Shown here: positions 26,081 through 34,072 of the stretch, in pieces | How positions within the stretch are numbered: the stretch's first letter is position 1 | How the letters are laid out: each line of letters opens with the position of its first letter | Assembly: GCF_015326965.1 (NCBI RefSeq) | Contig: NZ_CP017659.1 | Coordinates: forward strand, 1,178,001 to 1,242,000 | DNA length: 64,000 bases | Origin: Paenibacillus sp. JZ16 | GTDB lineage: Bacteria > Bacillota > Bacilli > Paenibacillales > Paenibacillaceae | Reading direction: 5' to 3' | Program-made: the position numbers and the translations under genes | The notes under the pieces: generated by a model | What the model saw: only the letters and a program-made list of their open reading frames with translations | The model's database searches: none | Told to the model about the DNA's origin: nothing

Positions 26081-26112
26081 ATTCTAGACCTTAACACTAG
26101 CGTCAAGGTCAA
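26081..26112 (-). promoter_or_regulatory. MerR-type promoter with a 20-bp spacer and embedded dyad
   Basis: On the minus strand TTGACC (26107-26112) and TAGAAT (26081-26086) are separated by 20 bp. The spacer is almost filled by the dyad ACCTTAACACT/AGCGTCAAGGT (26088-26109, two mismatches). An over-long spacer holding a dyad is the hallmark of promoters activated by MerR-family proteins. It lies about 95 bases before the first reductase gene. No MerR gene is in the window. Confidence 0.65.
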
Positions 26113-26246
26113 TAGTGATCTTGCGCCCGGTCTGAGTATCCTGTTTGTTATCATAATTGCTACACTTTTATAAAAGTTGATTGGTTCATGATCTTTCAAG
26201 CCGAGCACTCAGGTTTTTGTAAATTTTGGAGAGTTATATATAAAAC

Positions 26247-26269
26247 AAAAAAAACCGCATTTTATGCGG
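26247..26269 (-). terminator. Rho-independent terminator
   Basis: A 6-bp stem (CCGCAT at 26255-26260, ATGCGG at 26264-26269) is followed on the minus strand by eight Ts, about 95 bases beyond the ArsR-like gene. The rest of the gap (26113-26363) holds nothing further that I can name. Confidence 0.7.
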
Positions 26270-26363
26270 CTTTCAATGTCTATATCCTCTACATACCATT
26301 TTAGTCATATAGATTCATTCATCAGTCGGTTAACACATAGTTAAAATTAAAATCCATCCAGAC

Positions 26364-26708
26364 CTATTTTACAAATAGCTTCATTAACTGGACGTAAATC
26401 GGATTTATCATGTAGCCAGTCGGGTTAACGGAATATCTTTTACCCGTGTCTAGCTGCCGGATTCGGTCCATTTCTTCCTCGCTTAGGTCAAAATCGAAAT
26501 CTTTTAAAATCTTCAAATGATGAGAAACGGCTGGACGAGATAGATGAGTATTCAACCTGATCTCTCCCACTCGCATACCGGGATTTTGCGGTCCCTCTAT
26601 CAATGTTTTAAGGATAGCTTGTCTTGTTTCATCACCGATGGCGATCAGAACCTTTTGGTTGTTTTTGAACTCCATGTCGCATTCACGAAAGACTTGACCA
26701 TCATTCAT
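26364..26708 (-). pseudogene. ArsR-family regulator N-terminus fused to an aldo/keto reductase tail
   Basis: The 114-residue frame begins at an ATG overlapping the MFS stop (ATGA). Residues 1 to about 68 are a normal ArsR winged helix (IAIGDETRQAILKTLIEG...LSRPAVSHHLKILKD). Directly after ILKD, where an ArsR protein would continue with its beta-wing and last helix, the sequence becomes FDFDLSEEEMDRIRQLDTGK and then RYSVNPTGYM. That is the C-terminal signature of aldo/keto reductases (FDFELxxEDMxxIxxLDTG). The wing and dimer helix are missing, so DNA binding is doubtful. A deletion joining two genes is the simplest explanation. The frame is still open, so a chimeric protein may be made. The fusion idea rests on recognition of both halves by eye. 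Confidence 0.6.
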
Positions 26709-27919
26709 CTCATATCGCCGTGAGCCCCTCTTTTTTCCGTAAAAAAGTACAGTAATGCCAGGATCGGAAATAGAACGCCAACCCACATCGCCGCTTTCCA
26801 GCCGCCCATGGCGTACGCCCAACCCCCGGCTGCGGAGCCAATGGCTCCACCCGCAAAAAAGATCGCCATATACATGCCGTTCAGCCGACTGCGCACCTCA
26901 GCTCCCAAAGCGAAAATCGCTCGCTGTCCCAACACCATATTGGCGGACACACCCATGTCGAGCAGAATAGCAGCAATTACGAGGATAACGATAGAAAATA
27001 TAGAACCTCCAGGAAACATAATCGGCAAAAGACCCGATAGAATCACCAGCGCGATGGACAATCCCGTTGCCGAACGTATCAGGCCTTTATCTGCAAAACG
27101 GCCAGCAATAGGAGCCGCCGCCGCACCAGAAACCCCTGCCAAAGCGAAAAGTGCTACACCTGTTGAAGAAAAATGAAACACCGGACTCGTTAAAACGAGC
27201 GGAACCGTTGTCCAGAACAGACTAAACATGCCGAACAAAAACGCGTGATACAGTGCGCGGCGCCGCAGAATCGGCGTTGTCTTGAGCAGATGCAGCATGG
27301 ATGAGATGATAACCGGATATTTGTCCTTCGTTTGCGGCTGCCTTGCCGGAAGGACTTTTGCCAATACAAGAGCCAGTACCAAGAGCATAGCGGAGGAAAT
27401 CATAAAGATGGCATGCCAGCCGAAATATGTATCTACCATACTCGAAACCGGACGGGCCAACATAATACCCAATAACAAACCGCTCATTACGTTGCCTACA
27501 TTACGTCCACGCGTCTCCTCAGGGGAAAGATGCGCCGCATATGGAACTAGGATCTGGGCCGCAACGGCCCCGACACCTATAAACAAGGAAGCGGCAAGAA
27601 ACAGAGCCGCACTTCGGGCTTCAGCCGCGATGATCAAAACAATAGACGTCAGAATCAGCAGCATAACCACCAATTTGCGGTTTTCAAGCAAATCCCCCAA
27701 AGGGACGATAAATAACAAGCCGATCCCGTAACCGATTTGGGTCAGCGTCACGATCAACCCTGCGGCTTCCGAAGATAACCCGATGGCCGAACTAATCGAA
27801 TCAATTAAAGGTTGAGTATAGTAAAGATTTGCAGCGATCAACCCACAGGCAACAGCAAGAATCAGCGTAATCCAAGTTGATACGGATTTCTCCACTCTTT
27901 CCTTTTCGTTTTCAGACAT
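26705..27919 (-). CDS. MFS efflux transporter (DHA1 type)
   Basis: The 404-residue product has twelve hydrophobic segments. The N-terminus LILAVACGLIAANLYYTQPLI and the motif after helix 2 (PLGDLLENRKLVV), with a second copy in the C-half (GRFADKGLI), are typical of the YnfM/arabinose-efflux-like MFS group. It starts at an ATG following AAAAAAGGAG. Its upstream region has a GGAACGATCGTTCC palindrome that also occurs, in variant form, before both TetR genes, so it is probably repressed by one of them. It is translationally coupled to the ArsR chimera. Confidence 0.87.
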   Translation of the reverse strand: MSENEKERVEKSVSTWITLILAVACGLIAANLYYTQPLIDSISSAIGLSSEAAGLIVTLTQIGYGIGLLFIVPLGDLLENRKLVVMLLILTSIVLIIAAEARSAALFLAASLFIGVGAVAAQILVPYAAHLSPEETRGRNVGNVMSGLLLGIMLARPVSSMVDTYFGWHAIFMISSAMLLVLALVLAKVLPARQPQTKDKYPVIISSMLHLLKTTPILRRRALYHAFLFGMFSLFWTTVPLVLTSPVFHFSSTGVALFALAGVSGAAAAPIAGRFADKGLIRSATGLSIALVILSGLLPIMFPGGSIFSIVILVIAAILLDMGVSANMVLGQRAIFALGAEVRSRLNGMYMAIFFAGGAIGSAAGGWAYAMGGWKAAMWVGVLFPILALLYFFTEKRGAHGDMR

Positions 27920-27954
27920 TGATAAACACTCCTTTTTTATGAACTATTGCGTTA

Positions 27955-27976
27955 ATAATACAGGAACGATCGTTCC
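27955..27976 (-). promoter_or_regulatory. Operator palindrome 1 and -10 element of the MFS gene
   Basis: GGAACGATCGTTCC (27963-27976) is a perfect 14-bp palindrome placed immediately upstream of a TATTAT (27955-27960) on the minus strand, in the spacer region of the presumed MFS promoter. Confidence 0.6.
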
Positions 27977-28029
27977 AGTATGGGGATAGTTTGCCCCCTA
28001 TGCTATACGCAAGGGGTTAATCTTTTTCA

Positions 28030-28043
28030 GGAATGATCATTCC
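28030..28043. promoter_or_regulatory. Operator palindrome 2
   Basis: GGAATGATCATTCC is a perfect 14-bp palindrome matching the GGAnCGAnCnTTCC set with one change. It lies between the TetR stop and the MFS start, about 110 bases upstream of the MFS gene. Confidence 0.55.
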
Positions 28044-28065
28044 AGTTTCCTAAAAAAAAATAGGT

Positions 28066-28650
28066 TTACAGCATCTCGAAGACCGCATCCATCATACCAT
28101 GTACTTTATTAATATCGCTTTTGATTCTGGCCATTACGTTAATGCTATGGTTGAGGTTCAGGAGCAGGTACGATAACATTTTAATATCTTTCTCCGGGGC
28201 TATTTCTCCCGTTTCTTGCCCTTTCTTTAACGTCTCATAAAACAGCTGCTCCAATTCCGTAAAGCTTTGGCGAATCGTATTCTGCAAAGGCTCATCCACC
28301 GTATCCAAACCAACGGAAGCATTCGTAATCAGACATCCATTAGGGAAAGCTTCGCCGTGCGTGGCAAAAGCGTTCATGATATGCAGCTCGAAATACTGGC
28401 GGATTCCCGCGATCGCAGAAGTTGCATGTATCATTTGATCACGTTTTTTTTGCGACATTTTTTTATAATATTGGATGGCTTCGTAATACAGCGTCTGTTT
28501 ATCCTGAAACGTTTCGTACATACTGGATCTGCTCAACTCCATGGATTCCAATAAATCCGGTATGCTTGCAGCCTCATATCCTTTTTCCCAAAAAACGATC
28601 ATGGCTTTGCGCAGCACTTGCTCCCGGTCAAATTCTTTGGTCCGTCCCAT
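28066..28650 (-). CDS. TetR-family transcriptional repressor
   Basis: The 194-residue product has the TetR helix-turn-helix (DREQVLRKAMIVFWEKGYEAASIPDLLESMELSRSSMYETFQDKQTLYYEAI) and an all-helical ligand domain with PNGCLITNAS, typical of the TetR_C_16/AcrR-like subgroup that controls efflux genes. The start at 28650 follows AAAGGAGGGA; an upstream in-frame ATG is poorly placed. Operator palindromes lie both before its own start and before the next gene, an MFS pump, which suggests it represses itself and the pump. Confidence 0.88.
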   Translation of the reverse strand: MGRTKEFDREQVLRKAMIVFWEKGYEAASIPDLLESMELSRSSMYETFQDKQTLYYEAIQYYKKMSQKKRDQMIHATSAIAGIRQYFELHIMNAFATHGEAFPNGCLITNASVGLDTVDEPLQNTIRQSFTELEQLFYETLKKGQETGEIAPEKDIKMLSYLLLNLNHSINVMARIKSDINKVHGMMDAVFEML

Positions 28651-28676
28651 CGATACTCCCTCCTTTTCTACATGAG

Positions 28677-28702
28677 TATATACCAATCGGAACGAACATT
28701 CC
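28677..28702 (-). promoter_or_regulatory. Operator palindrome 3 and extended -10 of the TetR gene
   Basis: GGAACGAACATTCC (28689-28702) lies just upstream of TGGTATATA (the -10 TATATA at 28677-28682) on the minus strand, 38 bases before the gene start. Binding there would block transcription. Confidence 0.6.
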
Positions 28703-28783
28703 AGTATTTATTTTTAAACAGCAGAGGACGATCAAAATGATACGGACTGAGATGATCTTCAAACGGCCTTGGTTTTCCACAAT

Positions 28784-28817
28784 GAAAAAGAGAAAGGTCA
28801 TCGTCCCGATGACCTTT
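28784..28817 (-). terminator. Rho-independent terminator
   Basis: An 11-bp perfect stem (AAAGGTCATCG at 28793-28803 with CGATGACCTTT at 28807-28817) is followed on the minus strand by a T-rich run. It lies just past the stop of the anchored protein gene. Confidence 0.8.
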
Positions 28818-28829
28818 CCCCTCATTCGT

Positions 28830-29282
28830 CTATTTAAATAGATTTTCGATGACCCCACGATCGAAGTCGTTTACAATTTTATATTCCTTGCCATACCTTT
28901 TGTGATTGCTCGAACCGTTATGGATTCGAACGTGGTCAGGGCTAAAGAAGTACATAGAGAAGGTCGGGCCATTTCGGCCCTGAAACCAAACTTCATATTC
29001 TTCGCTACCGTAATCCACTCTGCTGGTTTTACGCAGTTTGACTTCAGAAAAGCTGTTCATAATCCGCTCAATCTCCGCAGGATCTGTAATTTGTATCTCT
29101 TGCTCGTTCGAACGGAATCGATTTTTCCTGACGCTCATATGGCTTATGGTCTTAGGCTCAATCAATTGATCGAGCACCAGCTCCTTAAACGATGTTCTGT
29201 TTTGAGACGCCGAATATATCGTTGCGCTGATTAGAATCAGGACACAAATTGCCAGAAAGATATACCATGTACGCTTGTTCAG
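28830..29282 (-). CDS. Small membrane-anchored protein of unknown function
   Basis: The product is about 150 residues. A single hydrophobic segment (RTWYIFLAICVLILISATIYS) near the N-terminus would anchor it, with a polar outer domain of about 120 residues (SHMSVRKNRFRSNEQEIQITD, then a beta-rich region ending VIENLFK). No family is recognised; the pattern of a per-residue difference term EIERIMNSFSEVKL resembles small extracellular DUFs of Bacilli. The start is likely a CTG at 29282, since GGGAGGAG lies 7 bases upstream and no ATG, GTG or TTG fits; a longer ATG start at 29366 has no ribosome-binding site. Confidence 0.6.
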   Translation of the reverse strand: MNKRTWYIFLAICVLILISATIYSASQNRTSFKELVLDQLIEPKTISHMSVRKNRFRSNEQEIQITDPAEIERIMNSFSEVKLRKTSRVDYGSEEYEVWFQGRNGPTFSMYFFSPDHVRIHNGSSNHKRYGKEYKIVNDFDRGVIENLFK

Positions 29283-29415
29283 CCGCCATCTCCTCCCTCG
29301 TCTCGAAATAAAGCGTCCACTTTGATTATAACACCAATCACAGCCCAGAATTATCCAATATCCCAACCATATGTAAACAACATATAACCATGCTTGTTCT
29401 ATCCTATCCTGCCAT

Positions 29416-30414
29416 TTAGGATGACTGGAATTCGTCGATCAACGAAACCCCTTGTATAATCCGCATCCTGCTATCTCTTAAAAAGTCGCGAGTCCAATCG
29501 TCTGGTTGACTTAAATCCCAGCTTCGGTGCATGCCGACGACTACGATAATTTCACGCAGCCTCAGGAAAACTCCCAACTGATCCCTCCAGCCCTCAGGCA
29601 TTTGACGGTTATCCTCTGTATAGCCTCGCTCAAAATGTTTCATGAAAAGCTCGTACTGCGCCTTTCGTTCAACTTTGGAATCTTCACCAAATACATACAG
29701 CAGGTAATATAACTGGATCGCAATGTCTTCGACATACCAACTATACTGACATTCGTCAAAGTCGAAAAGCGTTAATTCCCCTGATTCATCAACCATAAAA
29801 TTTCCTACATTGATATCTCCGTGTATCAAACCGAAATTATCAGTAGTAATACGGAGACTGGACAACTGTCTCTTAAGATCATCAAGCGCAAGAAGCATGG
29901 GTAGGTGCTCTTCCGGTATATATTTTTGGGCCTGTAAGAGGTATTCATTGTTTTCCCAAGTGTGCCTTTTTACCTTTTGTTTGTAACGCTTCGACAATTC
30001 ATGGAGACGGCCAGTCACGCGTCCACATTGCTCGTAAAGTAAGGGATTGCCTAGGCATTCCGGGTATCCGATTTTACGACCAGGCGCATATCTGAAAGAG
30101 GTCACGTAGAAATCAATATGAGTTCCTCGGATTCGTTCGAAGTCGTTTCCATTCATCGAAGATAACGAGTCTGAGACCGCCAGCCCATTCTTTGATAGAT
30201 AACGAATCCATTCTATTTCAGCTGCAAGTTCTTCTCCTGTGCGATGAGTGCTCGCTGTGAAACGGAGGATATATTTCATATCATTGCGATCATAGGAATA
30301 TATAAAGTTTTGAAATCCTCCAAGGAAGGTCAGCTCCTTGGAGCTGACTCCGAACCGCGCTGCACCTTCAATGGCATGTTCGTCCAAGAACATTAATTTT
30401 ACGTTTTGGTCCAT
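29416..30414 (-). CDS. Aminoglycoside phosphotransferase/homoserine kinase II-like protein
   Basis: The 332-residue product has the kinase-like fold of the APH family: a glycine-poor N-lobe, the catalytic loop LIHGDINVGNFMV (HGDxxxxN) and the metal-binding ELTLFDFDECQYSW. The substrate is unknown; homologues phosphorylate homoserine, choline, fructosamines or antibiotics, and resistance should not be assumed. The ATG at 30414 follows AGGAGGGCG and lies inside the broken MFS gene that ends at 30399. Its native promoter seems to have been lost with the deletion that truncated that gene, so it may now depend on the MFS promoter. Confidence 0.78.
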   Translation of the reverse strand: MDQNVKLMFLDEHAIEGAARFGVSSKELTFLGGFQNFIYSYDRNDMKYILRFTASTHRTGEELAAEIEWIRYLSKNGLAVSDSLSSMNGNDFERIRGTHIDFYVTSFRYAPGRKIGYPECLGNPLLYEQCGRVTGRLHELSKRYKQKVKRHTWENNEYLLQAQKYIPEEHLPMLLALDDLKRQLSSLRITTDNFGLIHGDINVGNFMVDESGELTLFDFDECQYSWYVEDIAIQLYYLLYVFGEDSKVERKAQYELFMKHFERGYTEDNRQMPEGWRDQLGVFLRLREIIVVVGMHRSWDLSQPDDWTRDFLRDSRMRIIQGVSLIDEFQSS

Positions 30415-31190
30415 ACGCCCTCCTGTATGCGAATCCATATTCTTATGCTCCATAACGGCGCGATATACGTATATAAAATATTGTGAGCCAGCATCCATGT
30501 CAATACCACCATAAGAATCGGACGGATGCCGGGCATGACAAACACCTGACGGATGGTCATTCTTTGATTTGCAGGCTGCCCGGGATAGTCCGGCACCTGC
30601 CACAGAACCCATCCATTTAATACGAGAGTCAGCAGAGACATGAGTCCGAATACAAGACGCCAACCAATGAGGTCACCGAGCAAGGTGCCCACCGGCACAC
30701 CGAGTGTAAGAGCTATCGGAGTGCCAACCATCGCGACTGCTAAGGCACGGCCTCTTAAAGCATCCGGAACCATACGCCGTGCGTACCCGGCAATCATCCC
30801 CCATGCGGCACCCGCAGATACGCCGGCAAAAAATCGAGCGACCAAAGTCAATACATAGCTGCTAGACAATGCGGTCATCGAGTTGAAGATCAAAAAACCT
30901 ACAATAATGGCAAGCAGAAGCGAACGTCGTCTCATCCCTCCGGTAAACATCGCAAACGGGATTGCCGCCACAATGGAACCCAAAGCATAGGAAGTGACGA
31001 GTTGCCCGGCCATCCCTGTCGTAATATTCAAACCTCCCGCAATATGCGGCAGTAAACCCGCCGGAATGGTTTCTGTAAAAATACAAATAAATCCTGTCAT
31101 CGCAAGCGCGAGCAGTGCTAACCAAGGAAGCCTGGCGACGGGCATGTTGCCCGTTTGTGCCGTACCCTTAGAAGATGATAATTGTGGCAA
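30399..31190 (-). pseudogene. Truncated MFS transporter (N-terminal half only)
   Basis: The frame gives 263 residues starting at a TTG at 31190 after GAGGAGGAAA. It has the N-terminal helices and motifs of a DHA1 efflux pump (ETIPAGLLPHIAGGLNI, GGMRRRSLLLA, RFFAGVSAGAAWGMIAGYARR, ALAVAMVGTPIALTLGVPVG). After helix 7 (MLAHNILYTYIAPLW) it runs into an unrelated short tail. MFS pumps of this family have about 390-410 residues and twelve helices, so about five helices are missing. It joins directly to the phosphotransferase gene, so a deletion removed the 3' part. Confidence 0.8.
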
Positions 31191-31222
31191 AATAGTTTCC
31201 TCCTCAAGAGCAAATTAATTAT

Positions 31223-31267
31223 GGATCGATCATTCCACATATTAGATTGACCCTTCTCTCTTGTCAA
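31223..31267 (-). promoter_or_regulatory. Promoter of the truncated MFS gene with operator palindrome 4
   Basis: TTGACA (31262-31267) and TAATAT (31239-31244) are separated by exactly 17 bp on the minus strand. The operator GGATCGATCATTCC (31223-31236) covers the predicted transcription start. The divergent TetR gene lies on the other side, so its product is the likely ligand of this site. A further half-site GGATCGAT at 31276-31283 overlaps the plus-strand TetR promoter. Confidence 0.75.
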
Positions 31268-31316
31268 GGACTTCTGGATCGATTAGTATAGAATTAGATA
31301 AAGGAGGGGCATTTAT

Positions 31317-31931
31317 ATGGCACGAACGGGACGTCCACGCGCTTTTAACCGTGACGAGGCAGTTGCTGCCGCCATGCTTCTGTTCTGGGAACACGGCTAC
31401 GAATCCACTTCGCTAGCTCAGTTGCGTGCTGCCATGGGCGATATTTCTGCAGCGAGTTTTTATGCCGCTTTCGAATCAAAAGAATCCCTGTTCCGAGAAG
31501 TGATGGATCAATATATCTCTACTTATGGACAAGTCTCTGAAAGTTTCAGGGATACAAACCTGACATCAAAAACGGCTATCGAACAAGGACTGCGACGATC
31601 GGCTCGAATGCAGACAGAAAGTTCCCATCCTCCCGGTTGTCTGTTGGTTTTGTCCGCCGTGAACTGTTCACCCGAGCAACAACATATCCGCGAGATGCTT
31701 GCCAAGGAACGGGCCAGAGTCCATGGTTGGCTAAAAGATTGTATCGAGCGGGCCGTAGCCAATGGAGAGTTGCCGGATTCAACGGATATCCCCATGCTGG
31801 TAACCTTATTTGAAACATTTCTGCAAGGAATATCAACGCAAGCCCGGGACGGTATTTCATACGAAGCAATGGATGCTGCCATCACTCAACTGATGAGCGT
31901 ATGGGATGCCTTATCGACGCAGTCAGGCTAA
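31317..31931 (+). CDS. TetR-family transcriptional repressor
   Basis: The 204-residue product has a TetR helix-turn-helix (FNRDEAVAAAMLLFWEHGYESTSLAQLRAAM...SAASFYAAFESKESLFREVM) and a ligand domain with HPPGCLLVLSAVN. It is related to the TetR protein at 28066-28650 (shared FWExGYE and GCLxxxxxV blocks) but only moderately alike. The ATG follows AAAGGAGGGG. It is divergent from the truncated MFS gene, its likely original target, and so may now control mainly itself and the phosphotransferase downstream of the pump remnant. Confidence 0.9.
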   Translation: MARTGRPRAFNRDEAVAAAMLLFWEHGYESTSLAQLRAAMGDISAASFYAAFESKESLFREVMDQYISTYGQVSESFRDTNLTSKTAIEQGLRRSARMQTESSHPPGCLLVLSAVNCSPEQQHIREMLAKERARVHGWLKDCIERAVANGELPDSTDIPMLVTLFETFLQGISTQARDGISYEAMDAAITQLMSVWDALSTQSG

Positions 31932-31962
31932 CGAGAGCATCATTTAACCATTAATGAACAAT

Positions 31963-31996
31963 AAACCTGCTAGCCATAGCTAGCAGGTTTTGTTTT
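31963..31996. terminator. Terminator between convergent transcripts
   Basis: A 12-bp perfect stem (AAACCTGCTAGC at 31963-31974 with GCTAGCAGGTTT at 31979-31990) is followed on the plus strand by a T-rich tail. It ends the TetR gene and lies about 85 bases beyond the convergent BtrH-like gene, which it may also serve. Confidence 0.85.
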
Positions 31997-32079
31997 CTAA
32001 CCATGCTTCATCTGTTGCTGAAAACCCGGTCTTTTCAGAAAGCATCGCATCCATGACGCGTATGCTCACCCGTATTTTT

Positions 32080-33123
32080 TCAGCCATCAAGCAGTGTAAT
32101 GAGCTTTTGCAGGAGAACAGGCTCTTCGTTTTGGAATTCATCGAACCGAAGCCTCAGCCGATCAAACATTTCGTGGTCTTCGCGAAGTTCATGACGAATG
32201 CACTGATCTCTCAGCTTCATCGCCCTTTTGGTGATATCCTTGTAGCCAGCCACCAGCTCTTCGTCATACGGGATGATCCCCTCGTCCACCAAGTATCCGA
32301 TCCGCTCGCTCATCATTTTTTTATGTTCCCAGAGCACATGAAGGTGTCTTACATCGTTACGGTCACCGAGCCGGGAATCGTTGCCCTCTGCGGCATCATA
32401 GTACAGCCGTAAATAGTCGTATACCTTGATTCCGAATGCTTCTTCGTTGTCCGAATTGTAATTGATCCGGTTGAGACGGGTCTCTCCGTTTAGATAGTCG
32501 CGCAGCTGGTCAATCGCGGCCGTTCTATCAAAAGGATATGGAGAATGCGGCTCGTATTTATAAAAGTAAGTATGATGATCGGCCGTGAGCTTCTCCTTTA
32601 GAAGATGCCTCATGGACTGAACGGCGTCCTGGAACTCCCGGAACGGGATCTGCAAATTGCGGTATACTCCCGTACGATCGAACATCGACGCATTGAAGAT
32701 CCTTTCGTCCCAATCGTAACCATATAGGAAAAGATGATGCGGGAACGGCTCTCTCTGATAGGAGGCCGCAGGCGATAATCTGGCTTCATCCAAAAACACA
32801 ACGCAATAATAGCCGTTTCGGATCTGATCCGCGAAAAATTTCGGCCAAGCGTCCAATGCCAAACTCTCCAGAATCGTATAATTGACGGAGCAGGTGAGAA
32901 GAAACGGGTTGTTGAAATTCAGTTCGTTGGGCTTGCCCCGAAAAAAATCAAAGTAGTACTGCCTGCCGTCCTCCAGAAAGTTTTTTTTGCAGAACAGCTG
33001 GATAAAATTGCTGTAAAACCAAGGCTTCGTTTCTTCATGGATGCTGGTGATGGAAAGTGTGTAGGCCCACCGCAAAAATCCTTTAAGCGGCGGATTCACC
33101 ACCGGTAGCTGAAACGCGTTCAT
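32080..33123 (-). CDS. BtrH/C39-like protein, putative acyl or peptidyl transferase
   Basis: The 347-residue product has an N-terminal half resembling the BtrH_N/C39-like papain fold found beside carrier-protein pathways: a candidate nucleophile Cys45 (SNFIQLFCKKNF), a candidate His in FPHHLFLYGYDWDERIF (residues 127-143) and the following IPFREFQDAVQS segment. The C-terminal half is helical and charged, with no recognised motif. BtrH transfers an acyl side chain from a carrier protein to an aminoglycoside, and related C39-like proteins form amides from carrier-bound substrates. Here it is the last gene of an operon that starts with a carrier protein, so a product-forming or release role is inferred. 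The start at 33123 follows AAAGGAGGAG. Catalytic residues are a guess and need a profile search. Confidence 0.6.
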   Translation of the reverse strand: MNAFQLPVVNPPLKGFLRWAYTLSITSIHEETKPWFYSNFIQLFCKKNFLEDGRQYYFDFFRGKPNELNFNNPFLLTCSVNYTILESLALDAWPKFFADQIRNGYYCVVFLDEARLSPAASYQREPFPHHLFLYGYDWDERIFNASMFDRTGVYRNLQIPFREFQDAVQSMRHLLKEKLTADHHTYFYKYEPHSPYPFDRTAAIDQLRDYLNGETRLNRINYNSDNEEAFGIKVYDYLRLYYDAAEGNDSRLGDRNDVRHLHVLWEHKKMMSERIGYLVDEGIIPYDEELVAGYKDITKRAMKLRDQCIRHELREDHEMFDRLRLRFDEFQNEEPVLLQKLITLLDG

Positions 33124-33256
33124 CTGATTCTCCTCCTTTCTTACAAGTGATCCGGAATCGTGATAGCAGTCTTCCGACGATTTAACCCGACACATCTACT
33201 TCCTTCTCTGATGCGAGAATGCAAGCTCAGCTTTTTCGCCCCACCAAACTGCCGGA

Positions 33257-34060
33257 TTAACTGCTCGCGCTGCTGTAACCTTTCACGGCCTGTTTCCAGA
33301 GCAGCCGAACAGCTGCAAAGAGCAGAAGCGAAGCGATCAGCGCCAAGCCCGCATGGAGCCAGTTAATCTGCCCAAGCAGAAACATTGGTCCGAAATTGGT
33401 AATAAGGAACAGAGGAATAACAAAAGTCCCGACCCGCCGGACCCAGGCCGGGTATATAGCCATAGGGAAATTGTTGGCGTCCCAAACGGAATGCGCGATC
33501 TCCGACACAGAGCCCGTCTGGACGAACCAGAATGAAAGCAGCGCCGGGATAATCATCAGGCAGTAAGTGATGACAACGGAGACGAGCAGCAGCAGGGCAA
33601 ACCCCGCTAGCTGCAGGAACGTCAGCGGAATATCCATCGCATGCCAGCCGATGCCGATCATGACGAACCCAACCAGAATATCAGGGATCGGCAGCGCCAA
33701 ATCGACGTAACGCAAGGAAGCCATGAACTGAAGGGATACCGGCTTCGTCAGCATGAAATCAAGCGAGCCGTCTTTAACATATTCCGGAATTTTCATGAAA
33801 TTTGTAAAAAACAGGCCGACATAAATTCCGGTCACCACCGTGTGCATGCCTATAAATAGAAGCAGCCCTTCGGGCGGTATGCCATCAACATGAAGATCGG
33901 TACGGAACACGACCAGCACATATAGCAGCTTGGCAAGCAGGTAGACGGATTCGACCAGCAGGCTCATCATAAAATTGCCCCGAAACTCCATTTGGGCGAT
34001 GAGACAATTTTTGATGAATAAACCGTACAGACGCATGTATTTCCTCGTGATTTTAAACAT
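33257..34060 (-). CDS. ABC-2 type exporter permease, second subunit
   Basis: The 267-residue product has six hydrophobic segments and the layout of the PF06182-type ABC-2 permeases: a cytoplasmic N-terminus with FRGNFMMSLLVESVYLLAKLLYV, an IPEYVKDGSLDFMLTKPVSLQFM loop conserved as GxLDxxLxKPxxxxF, and a C-terminal core. A TTG at 34066 is six bases upstream, but the ATG at 34060 is more likely. It lies 12 bases after the first permease and probably forms a heterodimer with it, powered by the ATPase encoded just upstream. Export of the pathway product is inferred. Confidence 0.85.
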   Translation of the reverse strand: MFKITRKYMRLYGLFIKNCLIAQMEFRGNFMMSLLVESVYLLAKLLYVLVVFRTDLHVDGIPPEGLLLFIGMHTVVTGIYVGLFFTNFMKIPEYVKDGSLDFMLTKPVSLQFMASLRYVDLALPIPDILVGFVMIGIGWHAMDIPLTFLQLAGFALLLLVSVVITYCLMIIPALLSFWFVQTGSVSEIAHSVWDANNFPMAIYPAWVRRVGTFVIPLFLITNFGPMFLLGQINWLHAGLALIASLLLFAAVRLLWKQAVKGYSSASS

Positions 34061-34072
34061 ATGCAACGTCCG

